A stretch of 43,564 nt of DNA, from the IMG/VR virus record IMGVR_UViG_3300017971_000115, positions 1-43,564 of that record, one strand, 5' to 3'. This document shows, piece by piece, positions 8,582 to 16,518 of the stretch (position 1 is its first letter; each line of letters starts with the position of its first letter). The stretch is from a virus. The notes beneath the pieces are model-generated. The model was given only the letters and a program-made list of their open reading frames with translations. It ran no database searches and was not told the DNA's origin. Position numbers and translations under genes: made by a program.

Positions 8582-8918
8582 CGAGCTCGGCCTCCAGGGT
8601 CTCCCGCTCCCAGTAGAGCAAAATCACCCTCGAGCCCAGATCATCCCGGCCGGGGTCCACGTAGCCGCCGGCGGTGTCCACCACTTGGATCTCACCCGGC
8701 GGCCTGGTGTCACCCACCACCCGGCGGATCGGTAGAGCACCGATCACCAGGCGGTAGCCCGTGATCAGGGCCGTCCCCTCGTTGGTGTAGATCGAGCAGA
8801 ACCATGCTTGATCCCGATCGTTCCAGTCGGTCTCGATTGCGTAGGTGCTCCCCTCGAGCTCCACCAGCTGGCGAGCATGCGGGTCGGTGGAGTCAATCGG
8901 TAGGCGTAGGACGGCCAT
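8574..8918 (-). CDS. Baseplate plug-like protein (Pam3 gp18-type)
   Basis: 114 residues, beta-rich: PIDSTDPHARQLVELEGSTYA, WFCSIYTNEGTALITGYRL, GSRVILLYWERE. It resembles the small plug domain described in the baseplate of cyanophage Pam3, which sits between the Dit-like and hub proteins, and the gene order here is the same. It starts 1 base after the upstream stop and its stop overlaps the hub gene. The family name comes from recall, so the match is only moderately secure; a small tail or baseplate component is well supported. Confidence 0.7.
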   Translation of the reverse strand: MAVLRLPIDSTDPHARQLVELEGSTYAIETDWNDRDQAWFCSIYTNEGTALITGYRLVIGALPIRRVVGDTRPPGEIQVVDTAGGYVDPGRDDLGSRVILLYWERETLEAELGG

Positions 8919-8919
8919 G

Positions 8920-9618
8920 TCAGAACCCCAATCCTAGGAGATTGCTCGTCCCCTCGCCGGCCAGATTGAACAGGGCCGATCCGTTGCCTTTCTCGGCCTC
9001 GGTGGCCACATCCGTCCCCTTGTTCCCCTTCCCTTTCTGGGGGCTCGTCCGTGTGGACTGAGGGATCGGCGCCTCCACCACCCCGGTGGTGGCTGTCTGG
9101 AGCTCCACCAGCCTGATCGAGGGGTGGATCGCCGAGGACCGCTGGGCATCCCTCGGGGTGGTGATCGACTCGATGACAACGGACTCATACTCCTTGAGCT
9201 GGTCCACCAACACCAACGGGGTCCCGAGCTCCCTCCACCTGTCGAGCTGCTCCCAGGCCTGCTCGGCCCTGGGGTCCACCGTGAGGGCCTCGATGCCCAA
9301 TGACTCAAAACCCGACGGTTGCGCGGCTGAGGCGATGCTATCCAACGAGAGCCCGGCCGCGGCCACCCCGGCCAGGGCCTCGAGCCCTGGGAGCTTGGCC
9401 GGGTAATTTGTGACAATCGCCTCCCCGAGGGTGATGCCCCTCGGTTCTGGTCTCGAGTGATCGGCTGGCGAGGCGCCGGCCTCAACGGGGTAGCGGGTAA
9501 CGGTGTTGCGGCCCTCATGGGTGACGGACAGGACGGCATCAAAATCGATCCACTCAATGTCCGAGTTTTGCTGATCGCCGGTGCCTACCACGGCCTCAGG
9601 ATTGTAGAGGGTGACCAC
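8920..9618 (-). CDS. Dit-like tail/baseplate protein
   Basis: 232 residues from a GTG start with GGGAGGT 5 bases upstream. The N-terminal half carries the Dit-like signature: a target stretch (DAVLSVTHEGRNTVTRYPVE, DHSRPEPRGITLGEAIVTN), then WEQLDRWRELGTPLVLV and YESVVIESITTPRD. The C-terminus is glycine-rich and probably disordered (STRTSPQKGKGNKG). In related phages this protein forms the ring joining tail tube to hub. It follows the tape measure gene by 3 bases. Confidence 0.85.
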   Translation of the reverse strand: MVTLYNPEAVVGTGDQQNSDIEWIDFDAVLSVTHEGRNTVTRYPVEAGASPADHSRPEPRGITLGEAIVTNYPAKLPGLEALAGVAAAGLSLDSIASAAQPSGFESLGIEALTVDPRAEQAWEQLDRWRELGTPLVLVDQLKEYESVVIESITTPRDAQRSSAIHPSIRLVELQTATTGVVEAPIPQSTRTSPQKGKGNKGTDVATEAEKGNGSALFNLAGEGTSNLLGLGF

Positions 9619-9621
9619 TGG

Positions 9622-11145
9622 CTACCTCCCAAACCCGCCGCCACGGGCCTGCAATACGAGCTGGCGGATCGTGCGCCTACTGGCGTCCGCCAGCGCCTCA
9701 TTGGTCCCCCGGCGGGCGGCCTGGCGGACCTGATCGGGATCCGAGCTCTCACCCACGTTGATGGTCTGGTTGACGGTCGGATTGTTGGCCACGTTGGTGG
9801 TGGCCCCGGCCGTGGCGCCAGGCCCAAACATCGGGAGGCCGCCGGCCTCGAGCCTCGCCTCCGATGCCCCCAGAACCCCGGGGAGCTGTTGCTTGAGGAA
9901 CTCCACGAGCTGGGGTGAGGCGCCGGCCTGTTGGGCCTGTTGCTCGAGGACCGCCGATTGCAGGCCGCGAGTCCCGCCGGTGAGAAACCGGCCGATGATT
10001 CCACCCACCCCCTTGAGACGATCGAGGAGCTTGAGGGTGGTCTGGATGATCTTCACAAACCACACATCATCCGGGTTGATCGGGCTCTCGAGCATGTCCC
10101 TTTTGAGCTGGGTGATCCACTCGAGCCACAGGCCGAGGAGCGAATTCTCCCCCTTGAAGAACTTGATCAGATCCTCAAACACCGCGATCAGGATCAGGAC
10201 CGCCACCCCGGTGGTCCCAAAGAGCAACACCAGGGCGGTGAGCACAGCCACCATCCCGATCAAGCTCTTGGCCACAGGGCCAGCCCACTCCCCGATCGCT
10301 CGGAACCCATCGGCCACCGTCATGGCCACCTCAGCCAGGGCCTTGAGCCAGTTGATCGCGGTCCGGATCCCCATCATCACCCGATCGGCAATGAGCTGGC
10401 GGTTGGCCTTGAGCCACTCGATCGTGGCCTTGGCGCTCTCGGTCAGAAACGGGAGGAGGTCTCGGGCAATGATGTTCTTGAGGCCCCTGGTCACCTGACC
10501 CATGCGGGCCATGGTGTCGGTGTAGTCCACCGAGGCCTTGATCAGATCCTGATCGAGCACCCCGCCGAGGTCCCTGGCCTCCTGGCGCATGGCCTCGAGC
10601 TCCTCCTTGCCTCCCTGGAGGGTGTTGACGAACGCCACCCCCTCGGAGTCAAAGAGCTTGAAGGCCAGCCGGACTCGGTCCCCTTGGCCCTTCACGTTCT
10701 TGAGGCCCTCCGCCACATCACCCAGGAGCTCGTCCGTTGGTCTCAGCCGCCCCTGGTTGTCCTTGAGCTGGACCCCGAGCTCCTTGAGGGCGTCCTTGGC
10801 CTCACCGGTTCCCCTGGCCGCCTCGGCCGCCCGGCGGCCGAATCGTTGCAAGGCCATATCGGTGGTGTTCTGTGCCACCCCGGTGAGCTCGGCAGCAAAC
10901 CTGAGCTCCTGGAGGGCGTCGGTGGCGATCCCCAGCTTGCCTGAGGTCTTATCGATCGCGTCCCCAATCTGGGCGGTTTCGGTCGCAATCCCTCGGAGGG
11001 CGTTGGCCACTGTCCCGGTGGCGAGGACACGGGCCAGGCTACTGATCCCGCGCTTGAGGTTGCCGACTTTGGAGTCAACGTCCTTGAATGACCCTTTGTC
11101 CGTCCCGAGTCCGAATAGGGTGATGATCTCACGGACAACTGGCAT
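9622..11145 (-). CDS. Tail tape measure protein
   Basis: 507 residues, short for a tape measure, implying a short tail. The N-terminus is helical (FGLGTDKGSFKDVDSKVGNLK, GISSLARVL). Residues about 200-260 are amphipathic. Residues about 285-330 contain two hydrophobic helices (SLIGMVAVLTALVLLFG, VAVLILIAVFEDLIKFF), as usual for insertion into the host membrane. The C-terminus is rich in Gln/Ala/Thr. It starts 2 bases after the end of the frameshifted chaperone frame. Position before the Dit-like gene is canonical. Confidence 0.92.
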   Translation of the reverse strand: MPVVREIITLFGLGTDKGSFKDVDSKVGNLKRGISSLARVLATGTVANALRGIATETAQIGDAIDKTSGKLGIATDALQELRFAAELTGVAQNTTDMALQRFGRRAAEAARGTGEAKDALKELGVQLKDNQGRLRPTDELLGDVAEGLKNVKGQGDRVRLAFKLFDSEGVAFVNTLQGGKEELEAMRQEARDLGGVLDQDLIKASVDYTDTMARMGQVTRGLKNIIARDLLPFLTESAKATIEWLKANRQLIADRVMMGIRTAINWLKALAEVAMTVADGFRAIGEWAGPVAKSLIGMVAVLTALVLLFGTTGVAVLILIAVFEDLIKFFKGENSLLGLWLEWITQLKRDMLESPINPDDVWFVKIIQTTLKLLDRLKGVGGIIGRFLTGGTRGLQSAVLEQQAQQAGASPQLVEFLKQQLPGVLGASEARLEAGGLPMFGPGATAGATTNVANNPTVNQTINVGESSDPDQVRQAARRGTNEALADASRRTIRQLVLQARGGGFGR

Positions 11146-11147
11146 CG

Positions 11148-11764
11148 CTACCGCCTTGGTTTTGGCTGGTCCCTGGACCTGGCGAGCTCCATCCTATCGA
11201 GGAGCTCGTTGGCCTCGTGGACCTGTGCAATATCCCAGTGGGTGTCAATCTCCGCAAGCCCGCTAGCGAGCCCACCCAGGATCAACCGCCACTTGTACCA
11301 GCGGGCTCCTCGGGGGAGTTGGAAGGATCCGCCCCCGCCCCGGCCAATTTGGCGGTTGCCCAGGTACGGATACCTGATAGCTCGTCGAAAAAATCCGAGA
11401 AATTCACCTCCACCGCAAAGATCACCACCTTGATCATATGGGCGGGCCGGCCGAGAAAATGCTGCTGGGCGGTCTCCCGATCGAGGAGCCCGGTCCCATG
11501 AGCAAACACCTTGGCCAGCATGGTGTGGACCACCCGCTTGACCTTGGCCTTGTCGGTGGACGCCACAAACTCCCGGAGGCCTACCGCCACCGCTCCCTGG
11601 AGCTCGGCGTCCGTGGCGTCATCCTTGCCCAGGATCTCGGCCAATGCCGGGACAATCATGCCTTGGAGATCAACCGCGATATCGAGGGCCGTGTCCGGGT
11701 CCAAGTAGTGGACCTCATAGGTGGTGCCGGCGATCTCGCGCTGTTTGGTTTGGTTCTGACCCAT
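11148..11764 (-). CDS. Tail assembly chaperone, -1 frameshift fusion (gpG-T type)
   Basis: Predicted 205-residue product made when ribosomes slip back one base at T TTT TTC (11387-11393). The first 126 residues are shared with the unshifted protein. The 79-residue extension has no start codon of its own. It reads as real protein: RRAIRYPYLGNRQIGRGGGG, then WYKWRLILGGLA, then IDTHWDIAQVHEANELLDRM, ending at TAG 11148-11150. That end resembles the T domain of lambda-type and Mu-type GT chaperones, which guides tube assembly around the tape measure. The extension stops 2 bases before the tape measure start, exactly where GT products end in tailed phages. Confidence 0.88.
11282..11764 (-). CDS. 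Tail assembly chaperone, unshifted form (gpG type)
   Basis: 160 residues, the main translation product. The N-terminal part (EIAGTTYEVHYLDPDTALD, LQGMIVPALAEILG) is a typical tail chaperone domain, followed by a helical centre (DKAKVKRVVHTMLAKVFAHG) and a short tail after the slip site. It should bind the tape measure during tail assembly and be absent from the virion. It lies between the tube gene (gap of 43 bases) and the tape measure gene. Confidence 0.87.
   Translation of the reverse strand: MGQNQTKQREIAGTTYEVHYLDPDTALDIAVDLQGMIVPALAEILGKDDATDAELQGAVAVGLREFVASTDKAKVKRVVHTMLAKVFAHGTGLLDRETAQQHFLGRPAHMIKVVIFAVEVNFSDFFDELSGIRTWATAKLAGAGADPSNSPEEPAGTSGG
11387..11393 (-). promoter_or_regulatory. 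-1 ribosomal frameshift site T TTT TTC
   Basis: On the minus strand codons 124-126 of the chaperone gene read GAT TTT TTC, giving the heptamer T TTT TTC in the correct phase for tandem -1 slippage. Both tRNAs can re-pair (TTT TTT). The -1 frame is open for 79 codons to the TAG just before the tape measure gene. I did not identify a downstream stimulatory pseudoknot. Confidence 0.85.
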
Positions 11765-11807
11765 CTATCTACCCCGAGTCAGCCCCAACCGCTTGGCGAG
11801 TTGGGGG

Positions 11808-12248
11808 CTAGGTTGGCTGTGGTGGCGGCTGTCCCTCCCCGTCCAGCGGGAGGAGCTCGTCCGTTACGATCGTCCACTCGCGGGTACCTGGCATAGCGCC
11901 ATACTCGCGGGTGGGCTCCCTCTGGATCCAGGCGGTGGGCGCCACAAAGAGTGAAGTGCCGGACTTGTCCTTGACCAGGAGGGGGCGGACCCCGGCGCCG
12001 GTGGCTCGGTCGAGCTTGGCGAGGGCCGAAAGCAGCGGGTTGGACTTGGAGGAGGCGGCCAGAATGAATGAGATCGTAGCGGACTTGTCATTGATGATCC
12101 CACGGGTGCCCTGGCCATCAACGCCCATGAAAAGCTGGGCGTTGTCCGCGTTGGGATCGATCCTCACAAAGGTGTCATCGGCATAGCCCTCGAGGAGGAT
12201 CTCACCGAAGGTGATCAGGACCTCCTTGGGGTCGTAGTGATTGAGCAT
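11808..12248 (-). CDS. Tail tube protein (DUF3277-like)
   Basis: 146 residues beginning HYDPKEVLITFGEILLEGYAD, then VRIDPNADNAQLFMGVDGQ and TISFILAASSKSNPLLSAL. This matches the DUF3277 family of myovirus tube subunits, found just downstream of DUF3383 sheath genes. It would form the inner tube through which DNA passes. AGGAGG lies 8 bases before the ATG. The C-terminus is proline-rich and probably unstructured. Confidence 0.88.
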   Translation of the reverse strand: MLNHYDPKEVLITFGEILLEGYADDTFVRIDPNADNAQLFMGVDGQGTRGIINDKSATISFILAASSKSNPLLSALAKLDRATGAGVRPLLVKDKSGTSLFVAPTAWIQREPTREYGAMPGTREWTIVTDELLPLDGEGQPPPQPT

Positions 12249-12287
12249 GGATCATCCTCCTCGGTTGGGTCGGTTGTTGTCGCTTGG

Positions 12288-13616
12288 CTAGGCGCTCACG
12301 GTGCCCTGGATCACCAGCTTGTGGATCGCTCCCTGTACGGTGCCCGAGAAATTGACCCCGGTGAGCGTGCGGCTGGTTTTGTCCGCGGCCGAGACATTGG
12401 CGGCCAGCGGGACCACCACCGTGAGATCGTCATTGAGGGCGGTGTTGGCCACGCCCTCGGCCCAGGGCCCTCGGATCTTGGCCTCGACTCCGGCGATTCC
12501 GAGGTCCGTAAAGGGGACTTTCTCGGCGTTGGCCAGGAGGAGATACTCCTCCTCCTGGATCCGGGCCTTGAGCCACTCGATTGTACGGGTGACATCAATG
12601 TAGTCCCCGGCCCCTGTCTTCCCTTCGAAGGTGATATTCCGGCCAGCCACCTCGGCATACCAATTCCCGTTTTTGGCCTCGAGGTTGGTCTTGTGGGTAG
12701 CCGTGAGCGGGACCGCCGAGACATTGCGGATCGTCTTGTAGGCCCAGGTCTGAGCTCCAGGATCGCGCGGGAAGATCCGACCCATCCAGCCAGCGGCCAG
12801 GTGCTCATAGGGGCGGTCCGAGTAGGCGCCAAACACAAAGGCCCGGCCGGCGGTCTTTTGATCGTCGATCACGTCCCCACCGCCCACCGCGGTGGTGATC
12901 GCGTCCGTGTCACCGGTGGTGAACCCGAAAAGCTTGCGGTTGCTCTCGGCCCAGGCGGCCGTGGCGTTGATGATCGCCTCCGAGGGTGCATCGATTGCGA
13001 GCCCAAACCAGTCCCCATCGGCGGCTAGGATCGCGGCCAGGTCCGTGGCCATGCCTGGATCGGCGTTGGTGGCTGTGCGGGCCCAGAGGTGGCCGCCGCC
13101 CTCATCATAGGCACGGAGGCTGAACACCTCGCCGGCGTTGTCAGCGGTGAGGACTAGATCGCTGGTACCACCGCTGGCCGTGACCTCGAGGCTGGCGTCC
13201 GCATTGATGGCCGATAGCAGAGCTCCGTGGATCTCGGCGTCGGTGGGCGTGTCGTCCGAGGTGTACTCAAACGTGGTGATCGTCCCGTCCTTGTCCGCAA
13301 GATCCACCAGATACTTGGTGAGCGCCTGTGGCGTGGCCACCAGGGTTTCGACGTGAGCGTTTGGGGTCTCGGCCAGGCGGCCCACCTTGAATGACGGGGG
13401 CGCCGGGACCTGGGACATGATGGCCTGAGCAGCCAGATAGGCCTGGTGGCCAGCGGTGAACCCATCGGTCAGCATGTCCGCCGGGTTGGTGTAGGTCCGG
13501 ACCCGCTCGGGAAACACCGTATGGTAGGCCGCGATCAGCGGGGTCCCGAATCCCTGCCGAGAGATCCCGGCGGTCTGGGCGACGATCGATACCTGTACCA
13601 GTGAGTCGAGGGACAT
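12288..13616 (-). CDS. Tail sheath protein (DUF3383-like)
   Basis: 442 residues. The start at 13616 has AGGAGG at ideal spacing; an in-frame start 26 codons upstream would extend into the neighbouring gene. The N-terminus (SLDSLVQVSIVAQTAGISRQ, FGTPLIAAYHTVFPERVRTY) and the C-terminal beta domain (VVVPLAANVSAADKTSRTLTG, VQGAIHKLVIQGTVSA) fit the DUF3383 contractile sheath family. Its presence defines the phage as contractile. It forms the outer tail cylinder and is followed by the tube gene. Confidence 0.92.
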   Translation of the reverse strand: MSLDSLVQVSIVAQTAGISRQGFGTPLIAAYHTVFPERVRTYTNPADMLTDGFTAGHQAYLAAQAIMSQVPAPPSFKVGRLAETPNAHVETLVATPQALTKYLVDLADKDGTITTFEYTSDDTPTDAEIHGALLSAINADASLEVTASGGTSDLVLTADNAGEVFSLRAYDEGGGHLWARTATNADPGMATDLAAILAADGDWFGLAIDAPSEAIINATAAWAESNRKLFGFTTGDTDAITTAVGGGDVIDDQKTAGRAFVFGAYSDRPYEHLAAGWMGRIFPRDPGAQTWAYKTIRNVSAVPLTATHKTNLEAKNGNWYAEVAGRNITFEGKTGAGDYIDVTRTIEWLKARIQEEEYLLLANAEKVPFTDLGIAGVEAKIRGPWAEGVANTALNDDLTVVVPLAANVSAADKTSRTLTGVNFSGTVQGAIHKLVIQGTVSA

Positions 13617-13627
13617 GGGGGATCCTC

Positions 13628-14653
13628 CTAATCGTGGACCACAAGGGCCAATTGGCGGGCGGTGAGGCTCAGGGCTGTATCTGCTTTGGCCCACACCTCG
13701 AGGTAGTTGTTGGTCACCAGATCAGCGGGCCAGGACACCGAGCAGGGATCCTCATGGTCCGCTGTGTGAGTAGTGAACCCCTGAATCGAATCGGTGAGGA
13801 TCACCCCATCCTTGGCCAGCGCCACTTGGACGTTGGCTCCCTGGACGTCAGAGACATAGGTTCCCTCGGCATGAGCGATCACCGTCCTGGTGATCGCCCC
13901 GTCATACTGGAGGCGGCCGTCCGCTGGCATGCTGAATTCCACCAGCCCAACCGCGTCCGTTGTCCCGGCCACCTTGGCCCAGTTGGTCCCATCGAGGGCG
14001 GTAGCCGCCGGGGTACTGACTCTGATCGCCCCGCGGATCACGCTTCCACCGCCCATGCTGATCGGGATTCTGCCATTGGTGCCATAGAGATCCTCGGAGT
14101 CCTCCCCGTCGATTGTGGCTCCGATCACCACATCACGGATCCAGGACTCAGCCCCCTGGCTACCAGGATCCCAAACGCTCACCAACCCTGTTCTGATATC
14201 GAACCCTCGCCGATCGAGGGTGCCGGCATCTAGGGCCGTGCGTCGATTCTGGACTGGGCTGAGTTGCTCGAGGATCGAGAGCCCGGCCTCCCGGAGGGCG
14301 TCCCGAATTGGCCGCCGCTCAAGCGAGCTCTGGAGCTCCGAGGCTATCGCCAGGGCGTCGGTGGCGTGGCTGTAGGGCTGACCTTCGAAACTCTGGAGGA
14401 CCTCCACAGATACCGTCATCTCGCGATCACCACGGGTGATCACCCTGACATCACCGGAGGGGCCTGGCTCGTCATAGACGTAGTCCACATCATGGCCGAG
14501 GCGCATGGGGCCGGCCACCACATCGATGGTCACATAGGGGTAGTCCCGCCTCGGAGCCTCCTGGCCCGCCCACAGCACAGGGAGCGCCACCGTGTTGGTG
14601 ATCCAGTCCGCCAGCCCGTTTTTGAGGGTGACCCAATCCGCGATCGAGACCAT
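13628..14653 (-). CDS. Neck/tail terminator protein with extra C-terminal beta domain
   Basis: 341 residues. The first 170 resemble the phage neck terminator family: LPVLWAGQEAPRRDYPYVTID, then TVSVEVLQSFEGQPYSHATD, LREAGLSILEQLSPVQNR and RRGFDIRTGLVSVWD. Those proteins cap the tail tube and join it to the head. Residues about 205-341 form a separate beta-sandwich (NWAKVAGTTDAVGLVEFSMP, NNYLEVWAKADTALSLTA) that may be surface-exposed decoration. It lies between the head-closure gene and the sheath gene. The two-domain design is uncommon for a terminator protein. Confidence 0.75.
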   Translation of the reverse strand: MVSIADWVTLKNGLADWITNTVALPVLWAGQEAPRRDYPYVTIDVVAGPMRLGHDVDYVYDEPGPSGDVRVITRGDREMTVSVEVLQSFEGQPYSHATDALAIASELQSSLERRPIRDALREAGLSILEQLSPVQNRRTALDAGTLDRRGFDIRTGLVSVWDPGSQGAESWIRDVVIGATIDGEDSEDLYGTNGRIPISMGGGSVIRGAIRVSTPAATALDGTNWAKVAGTTDAVGLVEFSMPADGRLQYDGAITRTVIAHAEGTYVSDVQGANVQVALAKDGVILTDSIQGFTTHTADHEDPCSVSWPADLVTNNYLEVWAKADTALSLTARQLALVVHD

Positions 14654-14655
14654 TC

Positions 14656-15012
14656 CTAGCGCTCCTGCCTTGCTGCGATCGATCGGTGGTAGCCACCGTG
14701 GACCGCCCAGGGTTGGGTATCCACGATCTCCCAGGTGTCCCCGTTGCGCTCGTAGGTGTCACCCACCCGGCCAGTCCTGGGGTCGGTGGCTAGGAGCTCG
14801 TCCTCGCAGTAGACCACCTGGAGCGCTCGCTGGCGGATCCCCTCCGGGAGCTGGTCCGCCTCCCGATCACTGGCGGATTGGATCGATGCGACGATCCCAA
14901 AGGTAGAGGTTGCGCCGGGGTAGTAGATCCCGCGCTCCCAGGTCCCTGGCGCCGATCGGGTGATCGTGGCTGGCTCGCTCTCGGCCAAGATCGCCTCGAG
15001 TAGGATCGACAT
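14656..15012 (-). CDS. Head-closure/connector-like protein
   Basis: 118 residues. The pattern (GTWERGIYYPGATSTFGIVAS, LPEGIRQRALQVVYCEDEL, VGDTYERNGDTWEIVDTQPW) is that of small beta-barrel head-closure or minor head proteins that sit under the portal. The evidence is family resemblance plus position between two neck genes. A more exact name cannot be given. Confidence 0.65.
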   Translation of the reverse strand: MSILLEAILAESEPATITRSAPGTWERGIYYPGATSTFGIVASIQSASDREADQLPEGIRQRALQVVYCEDELLATDPRTGRVGDTYERNGDTWEIVDTQPWAVHGGYHRSIAARQER

Positions 15013-15570
15013 CTAGCCGCCCTCCGATTGGCCCCGCCGGCGGACCTCCCAGGTGATGGAGTTGATCATCTGGCCTGTGTCGATCAGCGGCTTGAATATC
15101 CTGGGCCCCTTGTGCTTCTTGTCTGGCCCTCGGCGGGCCGCCTTGGTGGCCTCGGCCAATGGCGGCTGGAGGCCCCGCCTGATCCTGTTCTGGATCTGGG
15201 CCACCGTTTTGGCCCCGATCAGGCCAAGGGCCTGATCATGGGATAGCTTGCCCTCGAGGACTTGCTCCGTGAGCTTCCGGATCAGAGCTCTGATCTTGCC
15301 GCGGTTCTCATCCACATAGGCCCGGAGCCAGGAGCGCTCGGGGACCCGGCCATCCTGGGTACCAAACTCGTGGGCGGCCGCCACCAGGACGTTGGTGATC
15401 TCCTCATCAATGATCGTCTCACCGTTGGGGCCGATCCCCTCCTTGCCAGCCGAGGCGGCCTCACCAAAGATCCCGATTGCCACCAGGCGCGAGTTTTTGG
15501 TGTTCATCCACCGGCGCCGGAGCTCTTTGTAGCCCTGATCCACGTCCTTGGTGGTGCCGATCCCAGGCAT
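15013..15570 (-). CDS. Neck/tail-completion protein (HK97 gp10 or virion-morphogenesis type)
   Basis: 185 residues. Two landmarks fit: VAAAHEFGTQDGRVPERSWL with a following helix, and the C-terminal KPLIDTGQMINSITWEVRR. Both are characteristic of proteins that join tail to head in Mu-like and HK97-like phages. The C-terminal third is basic (ATKAARRGPDKKHKGPR), possibly for DNA contact. It is packed with no gap against the head-closure gene. Confidence 0.8.
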   Translation of the reverse strand: MPGIGTTKDVDQGYKELRRRWMNTKNSRLVAIGIFGEAASAGKEGIGPNGETIIDEEITNVLVAAAHEFGTQDGRVPERSWLRAYVDENRGKIRALIRKLTEQVLEGKLSHDQALGLIGAKTVAQIQNRIRRGLQPPLAEATKAARRGPDKKHKGPRIFKPLIDTGQMINSITWEVRRRGQSEGG

Positions 15571-15572
15571 GC

Positions 15573-15962
15573 TCAGATTCGCCGATCTGCAAACACCGAC
15601 TCACGGGAGAACAGGTAGAGCTGGCCGGCCTGGGTCGATTGGAGCATAGCGTCCGAGAGGGCTCCCCCAACACCGCCGGCCATGAGCCCCCCGAATGTGA
15701 CGGACACACGATCAACCGTCCGGCCCGTCATCGGGAGGGCGGTGGCCATCCCGCCACCACCGGCGGCCGCGGCCGCTTCCCTCCGGCGGGCGAGCTCCGA
15801 GAAGTGGGCGGCCAGGAAGGTGATCCCGTCCTCGGACTTGCCACCCCAGGCCTCGGCGTTGTGGTGGCGCTCCGCTACCGCGATCCACGCCTCGATCGTG
15901 GCGTCCGCCATCGATGCGAGCTCGGGAAATAGGGCCTTGACCTCGGTTGCTGTGACGGACAT
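15573..15962 (-). CDS. Head-tail adaptor (DUF4054-like)
   Basis: 129 residues, helical: VTATEVKALFPELASMADATI, WIAVAERHHNAEAWGGKSED, ITFLAAHFSELARRREAAAA, then a glycine-rich loop and LYLFSRESVFADRRI. This is the pattern of DUF4054 adaptors, which dock on the portal ring. Its place at the head of the neck gene cluster fits. Confidence 0.8.
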   Translation of the reverse strand: MSVTATEVKALFPELASMADATIEAWIAVAERHHNAEAWGGKSEDGITFLAAHFSELARRREAAAAAGGGGMATALPMTGRTVDRVSVTFGGLMAGGVGGALSDAMLQSTQAGQLYLFSRESVFADRRI

Positions 15963-15971
15963 GGGCCCAGG

Positions 15972-16376
15972 CTACTCTTCGGCCTCGCTCCCGTCCAGCG
16001 CCTTGAGCTGGGCCTCGATTGCGCTGATCACTCCCGACCGACCCTTGGCCGCGCTTTCGGCGCCCTTCCACTCGGCGAGCAGGCGCCGATCGAGACAGGT
16101 TTTGATCAGGCCTACCGCCTTGGTGACCTTGAGCTCTGTGATGTCCACCGATTCGGACTGGACGAGCTCGAGGAGCTCCTCCGAAAATCGCCAGGTGACA
16201 AACTTGGAATCCTTGACCGCGGCCCAGTCCGCCGCATCCACCCGGTTGAGTCCCGGAAGCCAGCGGAGGACCCTGGCCTCTCGGGTTTTCGGATCGATCA
16301 GGGTCGGGTGGAGGAGGCGGGCCTCATGGTTGATGATCAGAACCTGGGCGGGCTCACCGGTGGCCTTCTGCGGCAT
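15972..16376 (-). CDS. Hypothetical protein, first gene of the neck/tail operon
   Basis: 134 residues from the ATG at 16376. That start is chosen because an SD-like AGAGGTG precedes it by a few bases; a start 17 codons upstream would lie inside the promoter leader. The sequence is mixed alpha/beta (AQVLIINHEARLLHPTLID, KFVTWRFSEELLELVQSES) with a helical end (GVISAIEAQLKALD). No family is recognised. The start abuts a perfect palindrome (16379-16393) that covers the ribosome-binding site, so a bound repressor or hairpin could control it. It may be a minor head or neck protein. Confidence 0.7.
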   Translation of the reverse strand: MPQKATGEPAQVLIINHEARLLHPTLIDPKTREARVLRWLPGLNRVDAADWAAVKDSKFVTWRFSEELLELVQSESVDITELKVTKAVGLIKTCLDRRLLAEWKGAESAAKGRSGVISAIEAQLKALDGSEAEE

Positions 16377-16378
16377 GG

Positions 16379-16393
16379 TACACCTCTGGTGTA
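16379..16393. promoter_or_regulatory. Palindromic operator before the neck/tail operon
   Basis: TACACC-TCT-GGTGTA, a perfect 6-3-6 palindrome ending 3 bases before the start codon and containing the ribosome-binding site on the minus strand. The same element occurs before four early genes (31394, 37831, 39469, 40668) and, degenerate, before the Cro-like gene (26734). Repressor binding is inferred. In RNA the arms could also pair and hide the ribosome-binding site. Confidence 0.65.
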
Positions 16394-16413
16394 TGGGTTG
16401 ATAGTCGGGGCCG

Positions 16414-16441
16414 ATAATACTCGCCACAGGGGGCCACGCAA
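16414..16441 (-). promoter_or_regulatory. Sigma70-like promoter for the neck/tail operon
   Basis: On the minus strand TTGCGT (16436-16441), a 16-base spacer and TATTAT (16414-16419) form a good match to a housekeeping promoter. It lies just after the capsid terminator and about 40 bases before the first neck gene. Transcription would start near 16407 and pass through the palindrome at 16379-16393. Confidence 0.6.
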
Positions 16442-16461
16442 GCGCGAGAGCCTATACGCAA

Positions 16462-16494
16462 AAGCCCCGGGTCAGCCTGAGCCAACCCGGGGCT
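16462..16494 (-). terminator. Intrinsic terminator after the capsid gene
   Basis: A perfect 10-base stem AGCCCCGGGT / ACCCGGGGCT with a 13-base loop, followed on the minus strand by TTTTGCG. It begins 25 bases after the major capsid stop and precedes the neck/tail promoter. It should reduce read-through from the strongly expressed head operon. Confidence 0.8.
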
Positions 16495-16518
16495 ATCACG
16501 CCTGCCAGGCAATCGTGG

